From NCBI RefSeq assembly GCF_015680235.1, contig NZ_JADLJL010000024.1, positions 16,567-80,566 of the forward strand: a DNA stretch of 64,000 nucleotides, in the 5' to 3' direction. Origin of the DNA: Pseudomonas guariconensis. Its GTDB lineage: Bacteria; Pseudomonadota; Gammaproteobacteria; Pseudomonadales; Pseudomonadaceae. Of this stretch, positions 43,230-51,755 are shown piece after piece; the first letter of the stretch is position 1; every line of letters starts with the position of its first letter. The notes under the pieces are model-generated. The model was not told the origin of the DNA, did no database searches, and saw nothing but the letters and a program-made list of their open reading frames with translations. The position numbers were made by a program, and so were the translations under genes.

Positions 43230-44284
43230 GGCGCTTCGGCTCCAGTCATGTGCAGGATGTCGAGTTCGAGCTCCGGCAACAGCCGGGCTGTCAGTGCCAA
43301 CTCGAGCGACGGTTCTTCACCGGACAGATGGCGCTGCCCTTGCTGCAAGGCAATCACTGCCCAGCGCAGGGTGGCCATGACCTGCCAGTAGTGCAGCTGA
43401 CTGCGTTCGATGCACAGCGAAGACACCTCGTGATAACCACGCAGAAAATCCTCCAGCTGGCCAATGCCGCCGGCTTCGAGGTCTGGACGGGTAAAACGCC
43501 AGCAGCGGGCGGTGAACCAGCCGAGGTCCTCGCAAGGATCTCCCCAGCCGGTGAACTCCCAGTCGAGCACGGCCTCCAGCCCTTCTTCGCTGGCCAGGTA
43601 GTTGCCGGTGCGGTAGTCACGGTGCAACAGGCACAGGGTGCTGCTGCGCGGCGCATGCAGCTCGCACCAGCGCAGGCCCCATTCCAGCACCGGATAGGCA
43701 TCGGCGAGGGTGTCGAGGTAGCGGCGGTAGGCATCGATGGTCGCCAGGGCCGGCGAGCTGTCCGCAGCGGACAGGAAGCCCAGCGTGGCGCACGGCGGGC
43801 GGACCTGATGCAGACGCGCCAGGTTGGCGCCAAGCTGCGCCGCCAGTTGCGCCCGGCCCTGAGGGCCGGCGCCGGCGCTGAGCGCGCGACCGGCAGCGAT
43901 ACCCGGCACATACTCCATCAGGAAGAACGCCCGCCCATGCACGCGCACATCGCGGCACAGCCAGAGCGGGCGTGGCACTTTCACGCCGGCCTGGTGAACC
44001 ACCTGCAGCACGGCGAACTCCTGTTCACGGTCAAGGCTGGCGGGTAGCGCTGAAAGCGCATCGCTGCGCAGTACCCAGCGCCGGGCACCGGCCCACGGGC
44101 CGCCTTCGATCAGCAGGTCCAGCAGCCAGTTTTCCTGGATGGCGCCACCGCTCAGGCGCTTGCGCGCCTGGATGACTACCCGCGTTGCCGAGGCCTGCTC
44201 GCGGATGAACTCGGCCAGGCGATGATCGTCAGTCATGGCCGCGAACGTATCGCTGGCCTGGGAAATCGTTGGTGAACTGCTCAT
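43226..44284 (-). CDS. APH-family phosphotransferase (hydroxyacyl-CoA kinase-like)
   Basis: A 352-residue kinase-fold protein: catalytic loop LLHRDYRTGNYL (HxDxxxxN) and metal-binding Asp in VLDWEFTGWGDP. In the ACAD10/11 pathway this enzyme phosphorylates the hydroxyl of a hydroxyacyl-CoA. First gene of the minus-strand operon controlled by the sigma-54 promoter just upstream. ATG 44284 is chosen; ATG 44236 is an alternative. No strong ribosome site is seen. It is unlikely to give aminoglycoside resistance despite the family name. Confidence 0.85.
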   Translation of the reverse strand: MSSSPTISQASDTFAAMTDDHRLAEFIREQASATRVVIQARKRLSGGAIQENWLLDLLIEGGPWAGARRWVLRSDALSALPASLDREQEFAVLQVVHQAGVKVPRPLWLCRDVRVHGRAFFLMEYVPGIAAGRALSAGAGPQGRAQLAAQLGANLARLHQVRPPCATLGFLSAADSSPALATIDAYRRYLDTLADAYPVLEWGLRWCELHAPRSSTLCLLHRDYRTGNYLASEEGLEAVLDWEFTGWGDPCEDLGWFTARCWRFTRPDLEAGGIGQLEDFLRGYHEVSSLCIERSQLHYWQVMATLRWAVIALQQGQRHLSGEEPSLELALTARLLPELELDILHMTGAEAP

Positions 44285-44331
44285 GGGTCTGTAGGCCCTG
44301 CCTTTGGTTTCTGGGTTGGCACAAGCCCAAG

Positions 44332-44347
44332 AGCAAGGCCTGGGCCA
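44332..44347 (-). promoter_or_regulatory. Sigma-54 promoter of the phosphotransferase operon
   Basis: On the minus strand TGGCCC-AGGCC-TTGCT matches the -24/-12 consensus TGGCAC-N5-TTGCW in all but one position with the right spacing. The expected start of transcription lies about 36 bp before the phosphotransferase ATG. A sigma-54 activator gene is divergent from it. Confidence 0.75.
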
Positions 44348-44425
44348 ACTCTTCAAGTGTCTGCCACAGGCCGCATGCAGCCTGGGTTCTGACAACTCAC
44401 CGACGAGCGAAAGTCAGGCTGCTCG

Positions 44426-44439
44426 TTGCATATTTGCAA
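44426..44439. promoter_or_regulatory. Candidate activator site 1 of the sigma-54 operon
   Basis: TTGCATATTTGCAA has 5-base perfect arms and lies about 80 bp upstream of the -24 element. It shares CATATTTG with the element at 44464-44475 read on the other strand. Confidence 0.45.
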
Positions 44440-44463
44440 GCTATTGATTCATTATCGAAACAT

Positions 44464-44475
44464 TTCAAATATGAA
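44464..44475. promoter_or_regulatory. Candidate activator site 2 of the sigma-54 operon
   Basis: TTCAAATATGAA, an imperfect palindrome related to the one 37 bp away and 12 bp before the activator gene, so it may also serve autoregulation. Confidence 0.4.
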
Positions 44476-44486
44476 CAGGCCCCGTG

Positions 44487-46439
44487 ATGGATGCTCTTGC
44501 CTCCCAGGTCGTCGTGCTGATCAGCCACTTGCAGCGCCCCCAACAACGGAGCCGGCTCGCCCATGTGGTGGCCGGGCTCACGACGGACTACCCCGATACC
44601 CGTATCGAAGTCCTCGACACCTCGGTGGCTGAAGCACTGCAGACCGCCCGAGAATTGGAGCAGGCAGGCAAGGTCGATGTGTTCGTCTGCGCCGGGGCGA
44701 CCGCCGCCTACCTGCGCAAACACCTGACACGCCCGGTACTGGCGATGCGCGTGGGCAGCGGCGACCTGCTACGGGCATTGGGGCAGGCCCGCGAACGCTC
44801 CTCCCAAGTGGCCGTGCTCAGCTACAACCATATCAACCACGACCTGCAAGCCATGGCCGCGCTCTTCACCGTCCAGGTTCACCAGGCCGCCTACACCTCC
44901 CTGGAAGAGGCCCGCCAGGCCGTCGAACAGGCGGCCCAGCTAGGCTGTCGCAGCATCATCGGCTCGTCGACGGTGGTGGAGCTGGCGGAGCAGGCAGGGC
45001 TGCATGGCGTGCTGTCGCTGAGCGAAGAAACCGCGCGCAAAGCGCTGGAGGAAGCCCTGGGCATTCTCGACACTCAACGCGTCGAGATCGCCAAACGGCG
45101 GCATCTGAATGCCGTGCTGCGGCATATCCCCGCCGGCGTTGCAGCGATCGACAACCAAGGCGTGGTGCAGTCGCTCAACCCGGCCCTTGCGCAGCTGCTG
45201 GACCTGCCGGTTAGCGCAGCGTTGGGCCGGCCGCTGCAGCAGCTGTGCCCGGAACTGGACATGCAGCAGGCGCTGCAGGAAGGCACGGGTGAAGAAAACC
45301 GTGTGATGCGGCTCGGCTCGCACGTCGTGGTGAGCAATTTACTGCCTATCCTGGAGAACGGCGAACGTACCGGCCTGGTCCTGACCTGCCAGGACATCAC
45401 CGTTGTGCAACGTGCCGACCAGCGCATCCGATCCACCCGCCGCCCCGGTGCGTTCACTGCCCGTTACCGGCTCGACCAGCTCAACGGCAACAGCAAGGCC
45501 AACCGCGAGATGCTGCAGTTGGCCAAGCGTTTTGCCACCAGCCATTCGACCATCCTGATTACCGGTGAAAGCGGCACCGGCAAGGAACTGCTCGCCCAGG
45601 GCATCCATAACGAAAGCCCGCGCCGGCAAGGCCCCTTCGTCGCCATCAACTGCGCGGCGTTTCCCGAGTCGTTGCTGGAAAGCGAACTGTTCGGCTACGA
45701 GGAAGGCGCCTTCAGCGGCTCGCGCAAGGGCGGCAAGCCGGGCCTGATCGAAGCTGCGCACCTCGGCACGTTGTTCCTCGACGAGATTGGCGACATGCCG
45801 GTGTCGCTGCAAACGCGTCTGCTGCGGGTCTTGCAGGAGCGCGAAGTGCTGCGTCTGGGCGGCACCGAACCCATTGCCATCGACGTGCGCGTCATCGCCG
45901 CCACTCATCAGGACCTGCGTGCAGCCATGGAGGATGGCGATTTTCGTCCCGATCTCTATTACCGGCTCAATATCCTGCGTCTGCAAACCACACCGCTGCG
46001 TGAAAGACCTGAAGACATCGCCCAGATCAGTGCAAGCATCAGCCAGCGCCTGCTCGTACAGGGCCAGCCCGCGGGCGCTGCCGATATACCCGCCGCATTG
46101 CTGCCGTACCTTGAGCGCTATGCCTGGCCCGGGAACGTCCGGGAATTGGAGAACGTGATCGAGCGGGCGATGCTCTCGACGCGCGAGCTGCTCAAGGCGC
46201 ATCGCGTAGACGAGCAGTACCTGGCTCGCGTGCTGCCCGAACTGTGCGAAGGCCCTGCGCTTTCAACCGCCCGTAAAAAGTCCCCACGCGAAACGGACCT
46301 GCACACCATCGGCAAGGCTGCGCAACTGCGTCATGTAAAGGAAACGCTGGAAAGCTGCCATGGCAACCTCGACGAAGCCGCTCGTCGCCTCGGCATCAGC
46401 CGGACCACTTTGTGGCGGCGCTTGCGATCGGCCCATTGA
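44487..46439 (+). CDS. PrpR-like sigma-54-dependent transcriptional activator
   Basis: A 650-residue activator: PrpR_N-type sensor (about 1-180), PAS domain (about 205-305), AAA+ domain with Walker A GESGTGKE (360-367) and Walker B LFLDEIGD (429-436), and a C-terminal Fis-type helix-turn-helix (EAARRLGISRTTLWRRLR). The sigma-54 contact loop reads GAFSGS (407-412) rather than GAFTGA, a departure to note. It is divergent from the acyl-CoA operon and its -24/-12 promoter, so it most probably senses that operon's substrate or acyl intermediate. ATG 44487 is chosen; a GTG lies one codon before. Confidence 0.92.
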   Translation: MDALASQVVVLISHLQRPQQRSRLAHVVAGLTTDYPDTRIEVLDTSVAEALQTARELEQAGKVDVFVCAGATAAYLRKHLTRPVLAMRVGSGDLLRALGQARERSSQVAVLSYNHINHDLQAMAALFTVQVHQAAYTSLEEARQAVEQAAQLGCRSIIGSSTVVELAEQAGLHGVLSLSEETARKALEEALGILDTQRVEIAKRRHLNAVLRHIPAGVAAIDNQGVVQSLNPALAQLLDLPVSAALGRPLQQLCPELDMQQALQEGTGEENRVMRLGSHVVVSNLLPILENGERTGLVLTCQDITVVQRADQRIRSTRRPGAFTARYRLDQLNGNSKANREMLQLAKRFATSHSTILITGESGTGKELLAQGIHNESPRRQGPFVAINCAAFPESLLESELFGYEEGAFSGSRKGGKPGLIEAAHLGTLFLDEIGDMPVSLQTRLLRVLQEREVLRLGGTEPIAIDVRVIAATHQDLRAAMEDGDFRPDLYYRLNILRLQTTPLRERPEDIAQISASISQRLLVQGQPAGAADIPAALLPYLERYAWPGNVRELENVIERAMLSTRELLKAHRVDEQYLARVLPELCEGPALSTARKKSPRETDLHTIGKAAQLRHVKETLESCHGNLDEAARRLGISRTTLWRRLRSAH

Positions 46440-46558
46440 GCGAAAGCCCCTCCGATGCCACAACGTAGGTGAAGTCCTGCTTACCGAATCGGCCTTCAGC
46501 TTTGCTGCTCGATGTCAGTGGCTTCGGTACAAAAGTAGCAATGCCCCCCGCTCACAAG

Positions 46559-48064
46559 CTAACTCGCTCTCAACGACCAGCGGGCAATGACAATGGCAAT
46601 CGCCGCCAGGGCGAAAGTCACCCATGACATCAAGCCAATACCTCCTTCAAACGCGCTCCCAGCGATGGTCATCAGCTCGCTTGCCTGATCGCCTGCCAGT
46701 GCTGCCGCTACGGTATGGGCTCCAGCCAACGTTTCGCTGGCAAGGCGCTCTTGTACCGGCGTGAGGAACACCGGCAAACGTAGAACTCCGCGATAGTAAA
46801 CGGTAATCAAACCTCCCAATACCGTTGTCCCCAACACCACACCTACTTCATAGGCAGTTTCGCTGATGGCTGACGCAGCCCCTGCCTTGGCGGGCGGGGC
46901 CGCCGACAGAATCACGTCATTGGACACCGTGGCGATTGCCCCCACGCCAATATTCAATAAGGCGAACGCAATAACCACTACCGTCAGGCTACTGCCGAGG
47001 CTGGCAATCAGTAAAAACGCGGCGCCGGTAAACGCTAGCAGCACGGGCACCAGCACAGACACCGGAACCCGTTGAGCAACCGGCACCACCAGCATCCCCA
47101 CGATAATCGCCAGAACTTGCCCAGGTACCAATGCCAAGCTGGCATTGAGCGCAGGCATGCGCAGAACGATTTGCAAGAACTGCGTGGCGAAAAAGACAAA
47201 GCCGATCAGAAAGGCCAAACTCATCAGGTTGATGGCGACAGAACCACTGAAGGTTTTGTTGCGAAATAGCGTCAGGTCCATCAAGGGAACCGGCAACCGC
47301 AGTTGGCGTCGCACAAACAGCCAGCCCCCAGCCATACCAACGATAAACGCCGCCATGGCCAAACCGTCCACGCCTTCGCTGGCTACGTGCTTGATGCCAT
47401 AGACCAACGCTCCCAACGCGATCATTGATTGAAGAATACTCAAAGGATCGAGAGGGCCCGACGCATCGGGTTCTGACTCGGGCAGTAACCATGGCCCCAA
47501 GATCAACAGCGGCATCAATATCGGCACAGCCAACAGGAAGATCACTCCCCAACTGAAAAATTCCAGCAACACGCCACCAATCAAAGGACCGAGCGCGGCC
47601 CCCACTGTCAGGGTGGTTGCCCAGATCGCGACAGCCAGGCGCCGCTCTTCTCGATCCTCGAAAACCGAACGGATCAATGCCAGTGTCGAAGGCATCAGCA
47701 TGGCGCCAAAGATCCCCATACAGGCCCGCCCGGCAATTAACTGCGCGGCACTGCTGGAATAAGCCGTCATGACGGAGATAATGGCAAAACCCAATGAGCC
47801 GACCAGCAGCAATTTACGATGACCTATGCGATCTCCAAGGCTGCCCATAGATACCAACAGCCCGGCCAGAATCAACGAGTAGGCATCGATCATCCACAGT
47901 TGCTGGCTGGCAGTGGGATGCAGCGCTTCGGCAATCTTCGGCAGCGCGAACCCCAAGACCGTGTTATCCACCGTTACCAGTAATACTGGCAACATCAATA
48001 TTGCCAAACCCAACCAGCGTTTGGAGCGTGGCCTTTGCTGCTTCATTTTAATTACCGATAACAT
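46559..48064 (-). CDS. MFS multidrug exporter (DHA2 family, SmvA-like)
   Basis: A 501-residue major-facilitator protein with about 14 TM helices and the family motif LLVSMGSLGDRIGHRKLLLV between TM2 and TM3. It resembles SmvA/quinolone and methyl-viologen exporters of the DHA2 group. It stands alone, with the sigma-54 regulator convergent from the left and a long AT-rich region in front. ATG 48064 (GGAA eight to eleven bases before) is used; ATG 48046 is possible. Confidence 0.9.
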   Translation of the reverse strand: MLSVIKMKQQRPRSKRWLGLAILMLPVLLVTVDNTVLGFALPKIAEALHPTASQQLWMIDAYSLILAGLLVSMGSLGDRIGHRKLLLVGSLGFAIISVMTAYSSSAAQLIAGRACMGIFGAMLMPSTLALIRSVFEDREERRLAVAIWATTLTVGAALGPLIGGVLLEFFSWGVIFLLAVPILMPLLILGPWLLPESEPDASGPLDPLSILQSMIALGALVYGIKHVASEGVDGLAMAAFIVGMAGGWLFVRRQLRLPVPLMDLTLFRNKTFSGSVAINLMSLAFLIGFVFFATQFLQIVLRMPALNASLALVPGQVLAIIVGMLVVPVAQRVPVSVLVPVLLAFTGAAFLLIASLGSSLTVVVIAFALLNIGVGAIATVSNDVILSAAPPAKAGAASAISETAYEVGVVLGTTVLGGLITVYYRGVLRLPVFLTPVQERLASETLAGAHTVAAALAGDQASELMTIAGSAFEGGIGLMSWVTFALAAIAIVIARWSLRAS

Positions 48065-48374
48065 TTAAAGAGTTCCGCAATGCAGAAATTACATAAACAG
48101 AATGCTGGTCGTGACATCCCGCAAAGGGATGACCCTTAACTTCGCCACCTCATAGTAAGCACCGACTAGCGAAACACAATAAGCGAAACTTCCTATAATT
48201 AAGCAGGCCGTTTCCCACACGCTATAGGAAAACTAAATATTATGTGTAACAGCCCCCCCGCAGCATTTAGGTTTTTACCTGTAACACCCGTTCGTCGCCC
48301 AACAGCTCCGATCTGTCGATCCCCCCCCTCCCCACTCGACCAGTAGCTGAATCCCTCTATTGGAGTCAGCCATC
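48065..48374. other. AT-rich intergenic region between the MFS gene and the DUF899 gene
   Basis: 310 bp clearly richer in AT than the rest. It contains GCGAAAC twice (about 48169 and 48184), a perfect TATAAT (48195-48200) on the plus strand without a good -35 box, and a C-run at about 48321-48332. No gene and no regulator gene adjoins, so control of the exporter is unclear. Confidence 0.35.
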
Positions 48375-49103
48375 ATGAGCAGTTCCGATACAGACCACGA
48401 GGTGGTCACCCGCAGCCAGTGGCTCGCCGCACGGCGCCAGCTGTGGTTGCACGAGAAAGCCTTCACCCACCTGCGTGACGAGCTCGCCGCAGCCCGGCGG
48501 GCGTTGCCTTGGGTCAAGGTCGAACAGGCCTACCGTTTCCAGGGGCCCGAGGGTGAACTGGGGTTGGCCGACCTGTTCGCCGGGCGCAGCCAGCTGCTGG
48601 TCTATCACTTCATGTTCGCCGAGGGCTGGAGCGAAGGCTGCCCGGGCTGTTCGTTCCTAGCCGACCATTTCGACGGTGCCAACCTGCACCTGGCGCACCA
48701 CGATGTGTCGCTGGTGGCGGTATCGCAGGCACCTTATGCGCAGTTCCAAGATTTTCGTCGGCGCATGGGCTGGAGCTTCCCCTGGTTTTCGTCCAACGGC
48801 AGCTGTTTCAACGAGGACTTCGGCGTGCGCATGGCCACCGACGGTTCGGCGCAGTACAACTACGAGCCCTATACCGGCAACGAGCGGGAGCTGCCCGGGC
48901 TGAGCGCGTTTTATCGGGATAGCGACGGCGAGGTGTACCACACCTATTCCACCTATGCCCGGGGGCTGGACATCCTGGTGGGGGCGTACAACTTCCTCGA
49001 TATCGCGCCGCTGGGGCGTAACGAGGAGGGAACCATGGACTGGGTGCGCCACCATGACCGCTATGCGGCGGGCGCCCAGGCGGGGCATTGCTGTCATGAA
49101 TGA
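48375..49103 (+). CDS. DUF899 thioredoxin-like protein
   Basis: A 242-residue protein of the DUF899 family (thioredoxin fold) with the conserved WSEGCPGCSFLADH (Cys-x2-Cys), SRAPYAQF-like VSQAPYAQFQDFRRRMGWSF and FNEDFGV. A redox role is assumed from the fold. Start ATG 48375 has GGAG nine bases upstream. A strong terminator begins at its stop codon. Confidence 0.88.
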   Translation: MSSSDTDHEVVTRSQWLAARRQLWLHEKAFTHLRDELAAARRALPWVKVEQAYRFQGPEGELGLADLFAGRSQLLVYHFMFAEGWSEGCPGCSFLADHFDGANLHLAHHDVSLVAVSQAPYAQFQDFRRRMGWSFPWFSSNGSCFNEDFGVRMATDGSAQYNYEPYTGNERELPGLSAFYRDSDGEVYHTYSTYARGLDILVGAYNFLDIAPLGRNEEGTMDWVRHHDRYAAGAQAGHCCHE

Positions 49104-49134
49104 ACAAGGGGCCTGACATGCAGGCCCCTTGTTC
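49102..49134 (+). terminator. Terminator of the DUF899 gene
   Basis: A perfect 14-bp stem (GAACAAGGGGCCTG/CAGGCCCCTTGTTC) with a 5-base loop starting at the stop codon; only a short T-stretch follows. Confidence 0.75.
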
Positions 49135-49145
49135 CCGGCGAACAA

Positions 49146-49177
49146 CCTGCCGGGCACCATGAAGGTGCCTCGGCGGG
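49146..49177 (-). terminator. Terminator of amaC
   Basis: A hairpin with core GGCACC/GGTGCC (loop ATGAA), extended outwards with one bulge, directly after the amaC stop and facing the DUF899 terminator. Confidence 0.65.
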
Positions 49178-49178
49178 T

Positions 49179-50378
49179 TCAGCCCTGCTGCACGGCCGCG
49201 AAGGCCTCGGCCACGCGGCGCAGGTTGGCCGGGCGCAGCCCGGACATGCACACCCGGCCGCTGTCGATCAGGTACACACCGAACTCGTCACGCAGGCGGC
49301 GCACCTGGGCGACGCTGAAGCCTGTATAGCTGAACATGCCGCGCTGACGCAGGAAGAATTGGAAGTCCTGGCCGGGCAGCAGCTCGCCGAGCAGGTCCAC
49401 CAGCCCCTGACGCATGTCGAGGATACGCTTGCGCATCACTTCGACTTCCGCCACCCATTGGGCGTTGAGGCCGGCATCACCCAGCACGCCGGCCACCAGC
49501 TGGGCGCCGTGGCAGGGTGGGCTGGAATAGTTGCGGCGCACGGTGGCCTTGAGCTGGCCGAGCACGCTCTGGGCAGTGGCGTCGTCGTCGCAGACCACCG
49601 ACAAGCCGCCTACCCGCTCGCCGTACAGCGAGAAGATCTTCGAGAACGAATTGCTCACCAGGCATGGCACACCGGCACGGGCCATTTCGCGAATGGCGTA
49701 GGCATCTTCCACCAGGCCTTCGCCGAAGCCCTGGTAGGCGATGTCGAGGAACGGGATCAGCTGGCGCGCCTTGACCACCTCGACCACCTGCTGCCATTGA
49801 ACCTGGTCCAGGTCGACGCCGGTGGGGTTGTGGCAGCACGGGTGCAGCAGGACGATGCTGTTCGGCTCCAGCGCCTGCAACGCGCCGAGCATGCCGGCGA
49901 AGTCCAGGCCACGGCTCGCTGCGTCGAAATATGGATAGGTGTGGACCTTGAAGCCTGCGCCTTCGAAGATGGCGCGGTGGTTGTCCCAGGTCGGGTTGCT
50001 GACCCAGACCTGCGACTGCGGGAAGTAGCGCTTGAGGAAGTCGGCACCGACCTTCAGCGCACCGGAACCGCCGACGGTCTGCACGGTGGCCACGCGACCA
50101 CCGGTCACGGCCGGGTGGTCGGCCCCGAATAGCAGCGCCTGGATCGCCTGGCGGTAGCTGGCCAGGCCTTCCATGGGCAGGTACAGCGAGGCTTCGTGGG
50201 GCTGATCGGCCAGGCGCTTTTCCACCTCGCCCACCGCCGCCAGTTGCGGCACCACGCCAGCTTCGTCGTAATACAGGCCGATACTCAGGTTGACCTTGTC
50301 GGCACGGGGGTCGGCCTTGAAGGTCTCCATCAGCGAGAGAATCGGGTCGCCGGCATAGGCATCGACATGTTTGAACAC
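49179..50378 (-). CDS. amaC: AmaC, TyrB-like aminotransferase of D-lysine catabolism
   Basis: A 399-residue class I PLP aminotransferase; Schiff-base Lys in NSFSKIFSLYGERVGG and the cofactor Arg region follow the aspartate/aromatic aminotransferase pattern. In P. putida the homologue at this position takes part in D-lysine conversion toward piperideine-2-carboxylate. It starts at GTG 50378, with AAGGAG eight bases before, and lies downstream of dpkA on the same strand with 206 bp between. Confidence 0.85.
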   Translation of the reverse strand: MFKHVDAYAGDPILSLMETFKADPRADKVNLSIGLYYDEAGVVPQLAAVGEVEKRLADQPHEASLYLPMEGLASYRQAIQALLFGADHPAVTGGRVATVQTVGGSGALKVGADFLKRYFPQSQVWVSNPTWDNHRAIFEGAGFKVHTYPYFDAASRGLDFAGMLGALQALEPNSIVLLHPCCHNPTGVDLDQVQWQQVVEVVKARQLIPFLDIAYQGFGEGLVEDAYAIREMARAGVPCLVSNSFSKIFSLYGERVGGLSVVCDDDATAQSVLGQLKATVRRNYSSPPCHGAQLVAGVLGDAGLNAQWVAEVEVMRKRILDMRQGLVDLLGELLPGQDFQFFLRQRGMFSYTGFSVAQVRRLRDEFGVYLIDSGRVCMSGLRPANLRRVAEAFAAVQQG

Positions 50379-50584
50379 AGCGCACAGCTCCTTGGATCAG
50401 GACAGTTCGGGGAATGCTGCCTGCGAGGATACCTGCAGTGGCGCTGGAGGAACATCACTGATGTGCAAGGATGTCAATGCAGCATTGCATGTTCGGTGCC
50501 AGAAGATCTCTGCCTGTCGAACCGAGCGCCGCGCGGGCGGCGCTCGATTTCACAGCCACCACTCCCCTCAAACCCTACCCCGAA

Positions 50585-51610
50585 TCATTCAACCAACGAC
50601 TTGAGCCCTTGCAACTCCTGCTCGGTCAACGCTACACCTTCACGCTGCGCCATCTCCCGCTCGCGGTAGCGGCGCTCCCCTGGCATACGGCTCAACCCCA
50701 CCGCCTGCATGTGCTCCACCAGTTCCCGGCTGCGCTGGGCGAAGCGCTCGCCTTCAGCCTTGCTCGGGTCGATGACAATGATCAGCTGCCCGGTCCACGG
50801 CGTTTTCGCCCCCGGGTGCCCGGACCAGTCGAACTCCCAGGAGAAATGCCCGCCGGTCAGCGCCGCGGCCAGCAGCTCGACCATCATCGACAACGCCGAA
50901 CCTTTGTGCCCACCAAACGGCAGCAAGGCGCCGCCTTCGAGAATCGCCTTGGGGTCGCAGGTGGGCTGGCCCTGGGCATCCACGCCCATGCCTGGCGGCA
51001 GCTGCTCGCCCGCACGCGCGGCGATCTGCACATCGCCATGGGCCATGGCGCTGGTGGCCATGTCGAAGACGATCGGGTCATGCCCGGCACAGGGTGCGGC
51101 GAAGGCGATGGGGTTGGTGCCGAACAGCGGCTTGCGCGCCCCATGCGGCACCACGCAGGTCATGCTGTTGACCACGCTCAGGGCCACCAGCCCTTCGTCG
51201 GCGAACGGCTCGACGTCCGGCCAGAGCGCCGCGAAATGGTGCGAATTGTGGATCGCCAATACCGCGATCCCGGCGCTGCGGGCTTTCTCGACCAGCAAAG
51301 GCCGGGCCGCAGCCAGGGCCGGCTGAGCAAACCCACCCTGGGCATCGACTCGCACGTAACCCGGTGCCACATCGCTCACCTGGGGTACGGCCTGGCCATC
51401 GACCCAGCCGCTGGCCAGGGTCGAAACATAGCCAGGGATACGAAACACTCCGTGGCTGTGGGCACCATCGCGCTGTGCGCTGGCGCAATTGAAGGCCAGC
51501 GCGGCAGCGACCGACTCGGCGCAACCGTGACGCAGAAAGATCCGTTGCAGCAGCGCCTGCAGCTCGGCGAAAGGCACGCGCACGACAGGGCTGGCGGAAG
51601 GTGCGGACAT
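50585..51610 (-). CDS. dpkA: DpkA, piperideine-2-carboxylate/pyrroline-2-carboxylate reductase
   Basis: A 341-residue member of the malate/L-lactate dehydrogenase-like (Ldh2) family. It reduces delta1-piperideine-2-carboxylate to L-pipecolate with NADPH, the step after D-lysine deamination. Long runs (SHGVFRIPGYVSTLASGWVD, VPHGARKPLFGTNPIAFAAP) recall P. putida DpkA. ATG 51610 follows AAAGGAG. Divergent from the RpiR regulator, with a palindromic operator between them. Confidence 0.9.
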   Translation of the reverse strand: MSAPSASPVVRVPFAELQALLQRIFLRHGCAESVAAALAFNCASAQRDGAHSHGVFRIPGYVSTLASGWVDGQAVPQVSDVAPGYVRVDAQGGFAQPALAAARPLLVEKARSAGIAVLAIHNSHHFAALWPDVEPFADEGLVALSVVNSMTCVVPHGARKPLFGTNPIAFAAPCAGHDPIVFDMATSAMAHGDVQIAARAGEQLPPGMGVDAQGQPTCDPKAILEGGALLPFGGHKGSALSMMVELLAAALTGGHFSWEFDWSGHPGAKTPWTGQLIIVIDPSKAEGERFAQRSRELVEHMQAVGLSRMPGERRYREREMAQREGVALTEQELQGLKSLVE

Positions 51611-51674
51611 CTGGAGCTCCTTTCTTGGAATTGGAATGGCTACAGCGTAAGCAATGGCAAAACTGTCCCGCGAA

Positions 51675-51690
51675 TGACAGCTATCTGTCA
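51675..51690. promoter_or_regulatory. Candidate RpiR operator between dpkA and the regulator
   Basis: TGACAGCTATCTGTCA has perfect 6-base arms; a further half site TGACAG lies at 51704-51709. Being between divergent genes, it could set both the dpkA-amaC and the transporter transcription. Confidence 0.6.
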
Positions 51691-51755
51691 ATTGTTGACT
51701 TGATGACAGAAAACATCCATTTTCTATCCCACGCCTCACCCACCCGGAGCCGACC

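Noticed and set aside
43226..44284. Aminoglycoside resistance gene
   Set aside because: The kinase fold is shared, but the operon with acyl-CoA dehydrogenase and DUF6285 points to acyl-CoA metabolism.
44352..44368. A second sigma-54-like sequence on the minus strand (TGGCAG..CTTGAAG)
   Set aside because: It lacks the GC of the -12 element at the required spacing; the sequence at 44332-44347 is a far better match.
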